Shown here: piece by piece, positions 9,924 through 22,033 of the stretch | How the letters are laid out: every line of letters begins with the position of its first letter | Position numbering within the stretch: the first letter of the stretch is position 1 | Source: Panax quinquefolius | Taxonomy: Eukaryota > Streptophyta > Magnoliopsida > Apiales > Araliaceae | DNA length: 64,000 nucleotides | Direction of reading: 5' to 3' | Assembly: GCA_020205615.1 (NCBI GenBank) | Contig: CM035170.1 | Location: 8,550,311 to 8,614,310 of the forward strand | Made by a program: the position numbers and the translations under genes | The notes under the pieces: model-generated | The model's database searches: none | Seen by the model: only the letters and a program-made list of their open reading frames with translations | Told to the model about the DNA's origin: nothing

Positions 9924-10629
9924 AATTTGGAAGCTTGTTGGACTTGTGGTACACTACTAACATTTGTTGTACCTTTTACTCGGGGAAAATATTTAAATAA
10001 TGCCAAGAATTTGTGATATCATTGCTCACACACACGCCTATTGACTCATACAAATATATGGAAAATTTCAAATCAAAATGTAATAAATTATGAAATCTAT
10101 GGGTACATGAAAATGTCACACCGCCCTATTGGACTCGTTCGGTTAGAGCTTGACTATCAACATTTCTATCATTCAAACTTTCTTTCTTGTGTTGTCACGT
10201 CTTAGGAGGTGATGGGAGAATAAAATGGAGTAATTATGATTTAAATGATTAATATATAAGAATGAAATAGTATTTGAATTTTAAAAATTGTTTGATAATT
10301 AAATAGTGTAAAATATCTTAATGACGATATTTTATCATTTTAACCTTCTGAGTTATTTAAAAAATTTATTTGAATTATCTTAAAATTTAAAATTGAAGAA
10401 AGATTATATTTATTGGGTATTTTTTTTGTACATAAATTTTAAATAAACTATTAAGAATAAATTTCTTAATAGTTAAGATTTAATTTCATCTCGACAATTA
10501 AGAAGCATTAAAAGGCAAATTTTTTTTTATTAAACAAGATTTGTCTACTCGTCAATCGAAATGTTGAATTAAGAGATATCTGACATAACAAACAAACACC
10601 ACCTTAGTCTAATAATTAAAATTAAGATA

Positions 10630-10770
10630 GAAAACTGATATTTTTACACTACTTTTTGATATTTTCACACGTACCGCCCACATATTAGTCAATAAAAATT
10701 CGACGCATCAATTAGTATGTGGACTCTATGTGTAAAAATATCAAAAAATAATGTGAAAATATTAATTTTC
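10630..10770. mobile_element. Hairpin MITE with 8-base target duplication
   Basis: The left arm GAAAACTGATATTTTTACAC and the reversed right end GAAAATTAATATTTTCACAT match with scattered changes over about 55 bases. The direct repeat TTAAGATA flanks it (10622-10629 and 10771-10778). The 8-base target fits hAT or Mutator. It differs in sequence from families K and M. Confidence 0.8.
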
Positions 10771-10778
10771 TTAAGATA

Positions 10779-11383
10779 TTGGGATATTTAGGTCTTGAGT
10801 TTGTATGTGAAAGTTATTTTCTCTTTATGTGATGCGTTATAAAATTATACTGTATTTTTTAAAAAGTAGAGCTATTTAAAAAAAAGACACTTTCTTTCTT
10901 ACATCAAGGAATTATTTTTTAACAAAAATTGATTATGTATTATTTCACAAAAATCATGACTTGACAAATTATAAAGTGTAATTTATTTATTAAGATAATT
11001 CAAAGCTCGCCTTATATATAGTGTTATATGTCAGGTTGCGTCATCTGATAAATCAAATTACACCGTCTCGTTTTAGGTGCGTTACATATTTTGTTATTTT
11101 AATTTAATTTTTATATAAGGAAGAAAAATTAATTCGCTGGATAAGAAAGCATTAGTTAATTAAGTGAGATAAAGGTGGACAATGTTTAAGAGTAATTTAT
11201 GCAAAATGTAGGCCAAAATTTGAATATGTTAAAAAAGAATTTTGATAAACTTTGACTTCTTTTTAAGTCCAAAATATTACTACATATATTTTGATTTAGC
11301 TGGCTAAGCTTTTTCTTAACTCTGAAGTCATCATCCCCTGCCTTGACGTTTGGGATCCTTTATAATCAGTCAAATTTATTTAT
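10779..11383. other. Intergenic DNA up to the retrotransposon edge
   Basis: No gene seen. The five bases before Copia-1 are TTTAT (11379-11383). Their partner at the far end of Copia-1 lies outside the window, so the target duplication cannot be confirmed. Confidence 0.4.
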
Positions 11384-13006
11384 TGTTGATTAATTCACGT
11401 TCTAGTTCTAGTCTAAAGTTTTGGTATTAAATTGTGTATTGTGATTTTCAGGAAAATATTTCAAGAAGTATATGTTGGTGTATTCAAGAAGAATGAAGAT
11501 ATTTTGAGTCCTAGGAAAAATATGTAATATCATTGCAAATATCTAATTTTTCAATTCAAAGCTCTAGGACATTTTATGTGTGCATTTAAATTAATGTTTT
11601 GTGCATGCTTTATTTTATGCTAAACTGTTTTTACATGATTTATTATGCATGCGTAATATAAATGTGATAAATATTATTCAGTTTAAATGAATTATATTAC
11701 ATGTGTTATAAGAGAGTTTTAATTCTATATAAATTGTATAACATGCATGTAATGTGGCGGTAAGTCTTTTATCTGTTGGCTAAAAGTTAAATGCCTATGT
11801 CTTGGAAAAGTAAGATAATCATTATCTTGAATATCTTGTTCATCTCTCCTATTTTAATGCTATTACTTGCTTCTGTTGCTATAGTAGTGGCGGCAGACTT
11901 CATAATTACTAGAGATATTGGATAAGTATTAAGTCCATTGAGTTATTTATGTGACTTGGTCTCTCTAGTCAAAAACTGATAGAGTCAGTTTTCAAAGGAT
12001 ATCCGAAGTCAATTGAATTTGTTATTTTTGTAGCAACGTAATTATTTTTCAAACAGGAATAATATTGGAATGCTAGTTATCTCATTGTATCTAGTGGTTC
12101 TAACAGATTAAAATTTTGACAACGGAAATATTTGTTATTTTCACAACGTTCATTTATTTTGGGCTATAAAGGCAGAACTGTCATCAGTGAAAATTACAAC
12201 ACATACAATACTTGAATTAATATCTTGCACTCATATACTTTGAAAGCTATTATCATTTTGGTGCAAATTCTGAGCTGCTGATTCAGTGATATTTCCAGTC
12301 AAATTTTCGTGGGCATTAAATTGGTGATATCTTTTACTATTTCTATTTGATCATTGCATTCATTAGTTGAGCCATGCATTGTTAAATTGCTTATTTGCTT
12401 TGATCATTAGACCTCTATCATTGTAATCTTAAATTTGTTTTTTAGACTTAGTGTTGTCTAAGGGAATTTAATCCAGGTGGATTAAGGTTTGTTTACAAAC
12501 AGGTTCAAGGAAGCATAGGTGCTTAAGGAGTGCATTGGTTCACAAGGAGCAAGAGTACTCAAGTGAATTATTGTAATTCAATTCAATAGAATCTGTATTG
12601 TAACAAGAGTATTTTAAAGAAATAAAAGTGAGTCTCTAATACTAGTTGGTATTGGACGTGGAGTAGGCTATTATTATAGAGGGTAATAGTCGAACCACGT
12701 AAAAATCTTGGTGTTATTTTTATTAATTGATTTTACTTATTTACATTCAAGTTAATTGATTTGCTAAATAAACAAAATTCGTTCATAAGTATTTTTGTTA
12801 TCATTAAATATTTTATTTAATTTATAAAATCACCAAGATATTTTCTTAAACAAAAAGTCAATTCGGTAGACTATATTCATTCAGCTAGCTGCATTCAGTT
12901 ATATAGTTGACTACATTCGATAATTTGGTTTAAAGATTTTAATTGGTCATAGTTTGTATCCACACTTATTCAACCCCCCTTCTAAGTGTGCCTTATCTGA
13001 ATTTCA
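11384..13006 (+). repeat. Copia-1 5' LTR
   Basis: It starts TGTTGATTAATTCACGTTCT, ends TTTCA, and is about 1.62 kb. It matches 46930-48308 with scattered differences. One clear indel is near the start, where the 3' copy has a roughly 20-base segment around 46966-46985 (GATGATGATTTATTTGTC) that this copy lacks. Confidence 0.92.
12165..12170 (+). promoter_or_regulatory. Copia-1 LTR TATA box
   Basis: TATAAA within GGGCTATAAAGGCAG. It is preserved at 47725-47730 in the 3' LTR. It predicts transcription starting about 30 bases downstream, near 12195. Confidence 0.65.
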
Positions 13007-13008
13007 TT

Positions 13009-13020
13009 TGGTATCAAAGC
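13009..13020 (+). other. Copia-1 primer binding site
   Basis: TGGTATCAAAGC, two bases after the LTR end. It matches the initiator-methionine tRNA 3' end complement (TGGTATCAGAGC) with one change. Confidence 0.85.
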
Positions 13021-13071
13021 TTGGTTCTACTTACTTGGTCTTAAAGGTGACTTGTAGGGAAAGATTCTGAC

Positions 13072-13197
13072 ATGGCACAGTTCGGGAACAACAATCAAGA
13101 AAGACAATCAACAAATAGACCTCCTTTGCTGTATGGAACAAAAAATTACAACTTCTGGAAATTTCGAATGAGGATCTATCTTCAAAGAGATCCTTGG
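13072..13197 (+). pseudogene. Copia-1 gag, N-terminal 42 codons
   Basis: The ATG at 13072 opens a frame of exactly 42 codons that includes PLLYGTKNYNFWKFRMRIYL. The Y-x-x-W-K-x-x-M pattern is the N-terminal part of the copia gag domain (DUF4219/UBN2 type). The frame ends at the TSD of Copia-3 and continues in phase at 16343 as EWWVVENEP, so the insertion split an otherwise readable gag. Gag forms the particle that packages the element's RNA in the cytoplasm. Confidence 0.88.
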
Positions 13198-15069
13198 TGT
13201 TAGGTTTGTAATATTCATCAACGCAATCAAATTGCAAAAATAAGCGGAAGCGTGTAAAATCAGAGTTTAAAAAAATTTACAAACCATATACCCGGATCAC
13301 CCTTTTACGCATTATTATTAATTAAACGAAAAGATAAAGAATAAAATCATACCCTTGAAGATCGAGCTTCCTCAGGTACAAGTTCACCTCCAAATCCTTT
13401 CGCGTTCAACTTGAATCCACCGGGTTTGGTTCCTTCCTTTGATCAACGTTAGCCACCCATGTGTTTGGCCTCTGGGGTGATCCACCAGGAAGAATAAAAT
13501 TCAAGAAGATGGGTGTTTTGGCTAACCCTAGTTTTCTATCTCTATAGAAAGGGCATACTCCCAACAACTTGGAATTATTACGTAGTTGTTAAAGTCAACA
13601 ACCCATATCACCCATAATAAGACTCCTCTTATTTATAGATGTGGGCAACCCACCTTAACAATTAAGGAATTGGGTTTTATTTAATTAATTAAATTCTTTT
13701 AATTAATTAAGCTCCCTAATCTTATTAGGGATAATTAATTAAACTCCTTTAACTAATTTTCCTTCCTAATCTAATTAGGAATAAATGAGAGTACTTATAT
13801 TAAATTAATTCCTAAACTCTTTTAGAAATTAAAATAATAATAATTGTAATAATATTAATAAGACTCCTCTTATTAATTTATATTTAATATTTCTAAAATA
13901 TTAAATAATAAATATTAAGCTATTTAATTTATTCTATCACCATAGATTAAATTAAATATACTTAACATATTATTACGATTATGCCATTAACTTCTTAAAT
14001 AATTATTCTTCCTTTTATGGTGTGACCCTTTAGGTTCTCCATATTAAACCTTGTGAATAAATCAATTAGAACAATTCTAATCTTATTTAAATAAATAAAT
14101 TAAATAATTAATTTATTTAAATAATATTTATTCTACAATAGGATAAGCCTCCCTAATGATCAACGACTTTCCGGATAATATAGATTTCAACATTAATCAT
14201 TAAAGAACCTTTTGAGTAAATAGTTACCGTCTGATTCAATCCTTCCACCATACAATGTCCCAATTAAATATAAGACATGGAATTAATCACAAGTCTTATT
14301 TTATTTAATTATATGTATTTCGACTCTTAAATGCACAACTCCAAATAATGCAAATTAGAAACCCTTTCTAATTTCATTCTCGCTTAACAAGGACTACTCT
14401 TTGGGTTGTCATTTATCGAATCACATAGGACATTTCTCTTCTTTTATTAGAAGTGGTAGATTCTTTATTGATCATACATTATCTCCATGCATAACTTATT
14501 ATACCCAAGCATACCCTTTGATATACCCTAAGGGTCTTAAGGAATAAGTCAAAGTATAACTCATCATACACAAGATACTATGATGATCTCAAGTCCAAGG
14601 ATTACTTGTACTACTATCATTACAGAATTCCTATTGACAGCAAATAAAACTCCATTAGGTATTTCTTAGCGAGCCACGTTCGGTGAACTTATTCTCTAAT
14701 AAGCACCTACATACTTGCTTTAGTGTCTCCACACAAATGATCATGAGATCAATCATCCTCATCCAACGAGCAAACAACGTATGTACCAATCTATCCGGAT
14801 TCACTAATCCCCAATTTAGTAATCCAATGATTGGGAACTATTTTAGTTTTAAGCTTTCTAAGAATTTAGATCTCATTAGAATGATCATCATCATTATTCT
14901 AAAAGCATTGCTTAAAACTATGGGTTTATCACATATTATAAAACAAACATTATGTAGATAATTAAAAGCCTTTAATAAATTAATACTTTTTATTAATAAA
15001 TGAATAAGATTGTTACAAAGTATATGCTTTATCATCAAACATGATTGGCTTGTGTGCATACTACTTTCA
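13198..15069 (-). repeat. Copia-3 complete LTR (3' LTR)
   Basis: 1,872 bases. Short open frames seen here (for example 14683-14961) have counterparts in the partial second LTR and are not genes. Confidence 0.85.
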
Positions 15070-15370
15070 ATCTCCCACTTGCACTAAAGCCATTAAATCA
15101 TGGTAACTCATACTCTTCTTCTAAAAGTGACGATTATCCCGGCATTGTTGGATAAGCTTTAGTTAATGGATATGTAATGTTGTTCATGAGAGTCCACTAT
15201 CTCTATAGTGATTTTCCATCTTTCATGATTCTAATAATCAAATGAAAGTGCCACAACACATGTTTAGATCCAAGATGAGACTTAGGAACTATTCCTAGTT
15301 ACAGAATGAACTTTTATCCAAACAATCAACTTATGCCTTCATTTATAGCTATATACTTTGTCTTTATCAC
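15070..15370 (-). pseudogene. Copia-3 internal remnant with polypurine tract
   Basis: The only non-LTR DNA of Copia-3. The polypurine tract is at about 15070-15081, read on the minus strand. Gag, protease, integrase and reverse transcriptase are gone. Confidence 0.6.
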
Positions 15371-16337
15371 TAAATAATTAATTTATTTAAATAATATTTA
15401 TTCTACAATAGGGATAAGCCTCCCTAGCGATCAACGACTTTCCGGATAATATAGATTTCAACATTAATCATTAAAGAACCTTTGAGTAAATAGTTACCGC
15501 ATAATTCAATCCTTCCACCATACAATGTCCCAATTAAATATAAGACATGGAATTACCACAAGTCTTATTTTATTTAATTATATGTATTTTGACTCTTAAA
15601 TGCACAACTCAAATAATGCAAATTAGAAACTCCTTTCTAATTTCATTCTCGCCTTAACCAAGACTCTTTGGGTTGTCATTTATCGAATCACATAGACATT
15701 TCTCTTCTTTTATTAGAAGTGGTAGATTCTTTATTGATCATACATTATCTCCATGTACAACTTATTATACCCAAGCATACCCTTTGATATACCCTAAGGG
15801 TCTTAAGGAATAAGTCAAAGTATAACTCATCATACACAAGATACTATGATGATCTCAAGTCCAAGGATTACTTGTACTACTATCATTACAGGAATTCCTA
15901 TTGACAGGCAAATAAAACTCCATTAGGTATTTCTTAGCGAGCCACGTTCAAATGAACTTATTCTCTAATAAGCACCTACATACTTGCTTTAGTGTCTCCA
16001 CACAAATGATCATGAGATCAATCATCCTCATCCAATGAGCAAGCAACGTATGTACCAATCTATCCGGATTCACTAATCCCCAATTTAGTAATCCAATGAT
16101 TGGGAACTATTTTAGTTTTAAGCTTTCTAAGAATTTAGATCTCATTAGAATGATCATCATCATTATTCTAAAAGCATTGCTTAAAACTATGGGTTTATCA
16201 CATATTATAAAACAGCATCATGTAGATAATTAAAAGCCTTTAATAAATTAATACTTTTTATTAATAAATGAATAAGATTGTTACAAAGTATATGCTTTAT
16301 CATCAAACATGATTGGCTTGTGTGCATACTACTTTCA
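15371..16337 (-). repeat. Copia-3 partial LTR (5' LTR, truncated)
   Basis: It aligns with 14101-15069 with small indels. The missing half lies on the side facing the internal region, so a single deletion removed most of the internal DNA and half of this LTR. Confidence 0.85.
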
Positions 16338-16342
16338 CTTGG

Positions 16343-17488
16343 GAATGGTGGGTTGTGGAGAACGAACCAGTTATTCCACGAAGAGAGGATGGGACACCAA
16401 AGATTCTACTAGAAATGGATCCAAACGAAATCTACATGGTCTCATATAATTCGAAAGCAATGAACACACTTCTCAGCGGCATGGTACAATCCGAGATAGA
16501 TAAAGTCTCTTCATGCAACACAGCCAAAGAGATGTGGGATACTTTAGTGGTAAGTCATGAAGGTACTTCAAAAGTTCGAGAAGTCAAGCTAAGCATGCTC
16601 ATGCATGATTATGAAATGTTCAAACTCGAGAAAGATAAAACTATAAAGATGGCTCGAGCAAGGTTCCTTGTTCTTCTGAACTCATTAAAGCTACTGGACA
16701 AATCTATTCCACAAAGTGAGATTAATCGTAAGTTACTTCGGGCTATGCCCAAGAGGTTTGCTTCTAAAATCACAACTCTTCAAGATTCCTCTACTATATC
16801 TACTATGGATACATTGACCCTTTTTGGTGAACTTGAGGAATATGAACATCAGTTAAAGAGGTATGACGATGAGGACGAAACTCCTCGAAGAAAGGTTTTA
16901 GCTCTTAATGCAGGAAATGAAGAAGAGCTTGATGATGATTCTGATGAAGAGATAGCCTTGATGACAAGGAGACTCAAAGGACTTCTTCAAAGAAAGAATA
17001 AACGAAAGAATATCTTCAACTCAAATAAAGGCAAAGGGAAGCAAACTGAGGAGACGTGTTCTGAATGTGGACGTCCAGGGTACTTCAAGAAAGACTGTTT
17101 TCAACTAAAGAATAAAGAAAAAACAGGCTTCAAGGATAATAAGAGAAACAAGGCACTGGTCACTTGGAGTGATGATGAAGAATCTGAAGTTGAGGTTGAC
17201 GCCAAGGATGAGATAGCTCAAGTATGCTTCATGGGAATAGAAGGTGAATCAAACGAGGTATTTAATTTTGAGTTTAATTCTTTGAAACAAGAAAATGATA
17301 AATTGAAAGAAAAGAATGCATATTTGAAAGACTTGGTAAATACATTAATGGGCGAAGTAGACTCTTTAATAGATGAAAAGAAAGATATTGAAAAGAAATC
17401 TACATGTAATGAAGAAAAGGTTTTGATTGCAAAGATTGGTTATTTAGGAACTTTAATAAAATACTTTTCAATAAGGAGAAATTCTTAA
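16343..17488 (+). pseudogene. Copia-1 gag, main part
   Basis: It continues gag in frame after Copia-3. It holds the UBN2-type capsid region, with WDTLVVSHEGTSKVRE followed by an LRAMPKRFASKI block; an acidic linker; a zinc knuckle, CSECGRPGYFKKDC, whose expected His is Tyr; and the SIRE-like block ALVTWSDDEESEVE with AQVCFMGIE. A Lys/Glu-rich coiled-coil segment follows. The frame stops at 17488 just as it shifts relative to the next block, where LTNELKMRD continues in another frame. Confidence 0.88.
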
Positions 17489-17505
17489 ATAATGAAGTCC
17501 AAAAA

Positions 17506-17895
17506 TTGACTAATGAGTTAAAAATGAGAGATGTGTGTATTGATGCATTTAGTGATAAATCGCCTGTTAAAATCCCTCCTAAAGACGAACTTCAAAAAGA
17601 AGTAGCTTCACTAAAATTATCTCTTGCTAAATTCGTTCAAGGTGAAGAAAATTTAAATGTCATTTTAGGTAAACAAAGACCTACTTTTGAAAGACAAGGA
17701 ATTGGTTATAATTCTATGCATGAAAAGGGTAATATGAAAATGCTAAAGTCAAAATCACTTTTTAGACTAAATTATTGTTCACCCTTTACAACGTGTAGAA
17801 ATTGTGGCATTAAAGGTCATTTGGACATAAATTGCTTTAAGAAAAATAAGATTAAAAAGGTTTGGGTTAAAAAGGATGATTTACTCAAGAACTAA
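17506..17895 (+). pseudogene. Copia-1 gag C-terminus with second zinc knuckle
   Basis: It carries a coiled-coil-like segment and an intact knuckle, CRNCGIKGHLDINC (CX2CX4HX4C), followed by a basic tail (KKNKIKKVWVKK). A second knuckle late in gag is typical of SIRE elements and would bind packaged RNA. It is one frame away from the preceding gag part. Confidence 0.82.
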
Positions 17896-17959
17896 CATAA
17901 AAGGACCCAAAAGATGTGGGTACCAAAAGGATGAATTGTTTTTCTTGACAGTGTATGTC

Positions 17960-18916
17960 TCAAGCGCAAGGGTTCCATCTCAAAAATGGATTCTTGATAG
18001 TGGATGCTCACGTCCACATGACCGTAGGTGACAAAACAAAGTTCATGGAGCTAAAAATCAAGAAAAAAATGGTACAATTACATTTGGAGATAATCGAACT
18101 CATGAGATAATCGGAAAAGGTAAAATTGGAAATGGTAAGGTAATTATCGATAATGTACACCTTGTTAATGGACTTGAATTTAATCTTATTAGTATCAGTC
18201 AATTAATGGATAATGGTCACCAAGTTAGTTTTGATAAAGAAAAATGCACTATTTCTTATGGTACTAACAATGTTACCTTAGTTGCACAAAGAGAAGGAAA
18301 TATATATACTATTGATTTTGAGCAACAGGATGAAGAAGTATGTTTAGCATCTGTACAAGATGAGGCTAATTTGTGGCACAAGAGGATGGGACATGTTCAT
18401 ATGGATTTAATCAAGAAATTATCCTCAAAGAATCTCGCCAAAGGGTTGCCGAAGATCAAATACGAAAAGAAGGGAATCTATGTTCCTTGTCAACTCGGAA
18501 AACAAGTAAGAACGTCATTTACAACAAAGAACATGGTATCAACCTCTTATCCTTTACAACTACTCCATCTTGATCTGTTTGGACCAGAAAGACATCCTAG
18601 TATAAATGGTAAGTTTTATGCTTTTGTAATAGTAGATGATTTCTCTAGATATACATGGGTATTATTTTTGAGAACTAAAGATGAAGCATTCAAGGAATTT
18701 GAGAAATTAATCAGAAACTTGGAAAAAAAATATAGTCTAAAACTTGTAAGGATAAGAAGTGATCATGGTACTGAGTTTCTAAAAGACTTTATAATATTTT
18801 GTGATCAAAAGGGTGTTAGTCATGAATTTTCTGCTCCTAGAACCCCTCAACAGAATGGAGTTGTAGAAAGAAAGAATAGGACATTACAAGAAATGACTAG
18901 AACTTTATTACAATAA
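17960..18916 (+). pseudogene. Copia-1 protease and integrase core
   Basis: The protease active site reads WILDSGCS, but extra bases after it (around 18008-18030) break the frame. The frame reopens to give NLISISQLMDNGHQVSFDKE and the GAG-pre-integrase segment. In the integrase zinc finger, HKRMGHVH retains the two His, but the first expected Cys is Tyr (IYVPCQLGK). The catalytic D, D and E are present in LLHLDLFGP, IRSDHGTEF and NGVVERKN. A TAA at 18914-18916 ends it. Integrase would insert the cDNA copy in the nucleus. Confidence 0.88.
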
Positions 18917-18969
18917 AGTAAACTTCCTAAAAGTTTTGGGCGAAAGTCGTAAACACATCTTGTTATGTT

Positions 18970-19536
18970 TTGAATAGAGTACTTATTCGTCTAATCATCT
19001 TGAAGATGCCTTATGAACTGTTAAATAATAAGATTCCTAATATTAGTTATTTCAAAGTTTTTGGATCTAAATATTTTATTCTAAATACTAGTGATAACCT
19101 AGGAAAATTTGATGCTAAATCTTATGAAGGAATTTTCATTGGGTATTCACAGAATAGTAAAGCATATCGTGTATTTAACATTAACAAGTTGAGTGTTGAA
19201 GAATCTGTTCATATCCGATTTAATGAAACTCACAATGATCTTCCAAAAGAAAGAGATGAAGATGCAGGTACATTGGAGATCTTAGTAAATCCAGCAAACC
19301 ATAGGAACCTATTCAGCAAACCAAGTGAACAAATCCAGCAAGTTGAATTTGAAAACTTTCAGGATGTAGAACAAGATACAATAGAAGAACTTGAAGCAGA
19401 CTTTCCTCAACAAGAAGAAGTAATACATGATGTACAAATGCCAAAGACTGCAAGATATCTCAAGATCCATCCACCGGAAAACATCATTGGAGATATAAAC
19501 AAAGGAATCACTACAAGAAGAGGATTGCAAAATTAA
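18970..19536 (+). pseudogene. Copia-1 integrase C-terminal region
   Basis: YFKVFGSKYFILN, IFIGYSQNSKAYRVFN and VEESVHIRFNE are the usual copia blocks between integrase and reverse transcriptase. An acidic, Gln-rich linker follows and ends in a TAA at 19534. Confidence 0.85.
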
Positions 19537-19560
19537 TGTGCTTTTTCAGCATTTTTATCC

Positions 19561-20940
19561 CAAGTTGAACCAAAGAATGCTAAGGAAGCTATCCTAGATG
19601 AAAGCTGGCAAATGGCAATGCAGGAAGAACTTCAACAATTTGAACGATGCCAAGTCTGGGAACTTATGCCACCTCCTAAAAATGTTTCTATTATTGGAAC
19701 AAGGCGGATCTTCAAGAATAAGCTTGATGAGCATGGAACTATCACTTGTAACAAAGCACGACTAGTAGCTCAAGGATACAATCAACAAGAAGGGATAGAC
19801 TATGAAGAAACTTACGCTCCAGTCGCCAGACTAGAGTCCATCCGCATCTTATTAGCATTTGCATGTTACAAGAAGTTCACACTTTATCAAATGGACGTAA
19901 AAAGTGCTTTTCTCAATGGATACATCAATAAAGAGGTGTATGTAAAATAGCCTCCTAGATTTGAACATGAGAAGTATCCAAATCATGTCTACAAGCTAAA
20001 TAAAGCTCTCTATGGGCTAAAACAAGCTCCAAGGGCTTGGTACGACAGGTTGAGTAAGTATTTGCTTTCAAATAGATTTATTAGAGGAAAATTTGATTAT
20101 ACATTATTTATTAAGCATGAAAATAAAGATATTATTATTGTACAAATATATGTAGATGACATAATTTTTGGTGCTACTAATAATTTTCTTTGTGAGTGGT
20201 TTTCGAAGTGCATGCACAGGGAGTTCGATATGAGTCTAATGGGAGAACTTAATTAATTTTTGGGACTCCAAATCAAAGAAACAACGAACGGTATGTACAT
20301 CCATCAAACCAAATATACAAAAGAACTTCTCAAAAGGTTTGGTTTTGAAGGATCTAATTCAAAGGCTACACCAATGAACACTTCAATAAAGCTTACGTCT
20401 GACGAAAAAGGTATAGATGTGGAGGTAACTAAATATCGAGGCATGATTGGTTGTTTATTATATTTAACTGCATCTAGATCGGATATTATGTATAGTGTTT
20501 GTTTATGTGCACGTTTTCAAGCAAAACCTAAAGAATCTCATTTACAAGTTGTTAAAAGGATTTTTAAATATTTAAGTGGTATAATAAATTTGGGATTATT
20601 TTATCCAATTTGCAATCATCTTGAACTAATGGGTTATTCAGATGCTGACTATGCAGGGTGTCAAATTGATAAAAAAAGTACCAGTGGTACTTGCACATTT
20701 TTAGGTCACAGTCTTGTTACGTGGCATAGTAAAAAGCAAACTTCAGGTGCTTTATCAATCACTGAGGGTGAATATCTAGCTGCAGGGAGTTGTTGCTCTC
20801 AGATTTTATGGTTAAAACAAACTCTATGTGACTTTGATATTTTATGTGATAATGTGCCTATATACTGTGATAATTCTAGTGCAATAGATATTTCAAAAAA
20901 TCCTGTGTTACATTCACGTACAAAGCATATAGAAGTCAGA
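19561..20940 (+). pseudogene. Copia-1 reverse transcriptase and RNase H (first part)
   Basis: The RT begins ...[16 protein letters not shown], with [31 protein letters not shown] and [15 protein letters not shown]. The catalytic YVDD is at 20149-20160. Stops interrupt at 19948 (TAG) and 20254 (TAA). RNase H contains MGYSDADYAGC, KSTSGTCTFLG, ITEGEYLAA and YCDNSSAIDI, and is cut by Gypsy-1 right after KHIEVR. Confidence 0.92.
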
Positions 20941-21484
20941 TGTGACGCCCCCAAAATAGGTATACATCACCCATTCTGAGTTGTCAATACATGGTACAGA
21001 AACAACTACAACTTTATTATTACAACAAGAAAATCTGTAAGTTTGAATACAAATATTATCTTCTAGACAATATCTATACTCAAATAAATCCTCATCACAT
21101 TTATTGATAAATTATTTTACAAAATGGTGAGGACTACTAAACAACTCTCTCTAGAACTTTCATTCCATACCCGACTGCATCTTCGCTATATTCTCGCCTC
21201 CGAGAAGAAAAATGGAACAAAAGGAAAAGGGTGAGCTCAACTAGCCCAAGAAAGAATATTATGACTAAGATAATATACAACAAATTATCGTTAGTCTTCA
21301 ACAGGAAAAATCTAATAGAATACAATAGACAACAAATTTTAAATCAATATTCGCAGCTGAAATAATAATTCATTAGAAGAGTTAAGTAGAGAATGCAAAC
21401 TACTATCTTCTATGTATGAATTTAAAAGTTCATCGCTCATCTTTTATCCCCAGTAACATCAATCAATATATATCTAGAATCAAA

Positions 21485-21620
21485 TATTCATCTTTGCACT
21501 ACAGAGCCAAAGATATTCATCATTGGTCATGTTCATCTAAACACTGCTCATCTTTTGCACTACGGCCAAAGATATTCATCGAAATCATTCATCTTTTAGA
21601 CTACAAAGCCAAAGATATTC
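21485..21620. repeat. LTR tandem repeat zone 1 (TTCATCTTTGCACTAC / AAAGATATTCATC)
   Basis: Three units of about 45-50 bases. Each contains TTCATCTTTGCACTAC followed closely by CCAAAGATATTCATC. The halves are partly complementary (AAAGAT and ATCTTT), so each unit could fold into a hairpin. The same zone occurs in every gypsy LTR here: 28868-29010, 33415-33550, 39000-39140, 40665-40860 (one extra unit), 55648-55790 and, reversed, 60330-60510. Confidence 0.85.
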
Positions 21621-21858
21621 CATAATATCATCATTTAAGACCAAGATGATGAAAAATATTTTTAAAGAAACGAATCCAAAGGAAACAAAATGACAAGAAT
21701 TAAGGATTAAGGATTCGTACTTTGTTTTATCCACGTCCAAAAATACCTCAAAAATAATCATAGTGGTGTAAAATTCAAGAATGATCAAAACATGGATACA
21801 ATCAAAGCTAGTATCCGTATAGATATTTTGGACAAAAAAGAAAAATTTCATTTTTCTA

Positions 21859-22033
21859 TTGAATAGTCAGATATCGTGAATAATACCAGTATCGTGAATA
21901 GTAACTCCGACACCAAAAGATAGAAATTTCCCAAAAAACATCTTCACGCTTCATGAATAGTACTTTGAATAAGAACTCGTGAATAGTAACTCATGAATAG
22001 TAACTCGTGAATAAGAACTCATGAATAGTAACC
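21859..22033. repeat. LTR tandem repeat zone 2 (TGAATAGTAACTC)n
   Basis: Units of 12-15 bases of the form GTGAATAGTAACTCA, about six clear ones at 21955-22033. Counterparts are at 29250-29380, 33798-33846, 39378-39442, 41084-41250, 56022-56203 and 59869-60092 (reversed). The number of units differs strongly between LTR copies. Confidence 0.88.

Larger units (their letters stand above)
13198..16337 (-). mobile_element. Copia-3: internally deleted LTR retrotransposon inside Copia-1 gag
   Basis: Bounded by the 5-base duplication CTTGG (13193-13197 and 16338-16342). On the plus strand it begins TGTTAGGTTTG and ends ACTTTCA, giving TG...CA ends. The left LTR is 13198-15069. The right LTR is partial, 15371-16337, matching 14101-15069. 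About 300 bases of internal DNA remain. Next to the left LTR, the minus strand carries a purine-rich tract, AAGTGGGAGAT, so the element runs on the minus strand and the left LTR is its 3' LTR. The internal remnant on the minus strand shows a SKH..FHLI..I..GK pattern like the C-terminal end of a copia RNase H. Confidence 0.88.

Noticed and set aside
9672..10016. Two overlapping ORFs on opposite strands with similar peptides
   Set aside because: They come from the inverted repeat of MITE family M copy 2.
14683..15059. ORFs of 92 and 73 residues
   Set aside because: They lie in the Copia-3 LTR and its partial copy; no conserved protein motif.
21137..21325. Hydrophobic minus-strand ORF of 62-77 residues repeated at 28497-28715 and 40333-40548
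   Set aside because: It lies at the same place in each gypsy LTR and recurs only because the LTRs are copies. Its end differs between copies and it is broken in the others, so I see no sign of selection for a protein.
21859..22033. Regular short repeats that might suggest a CRISPR-like array
   Set aside because: Units are 12-15 bases with no unique spacers, inside an LTR of a plant retrotransposon.
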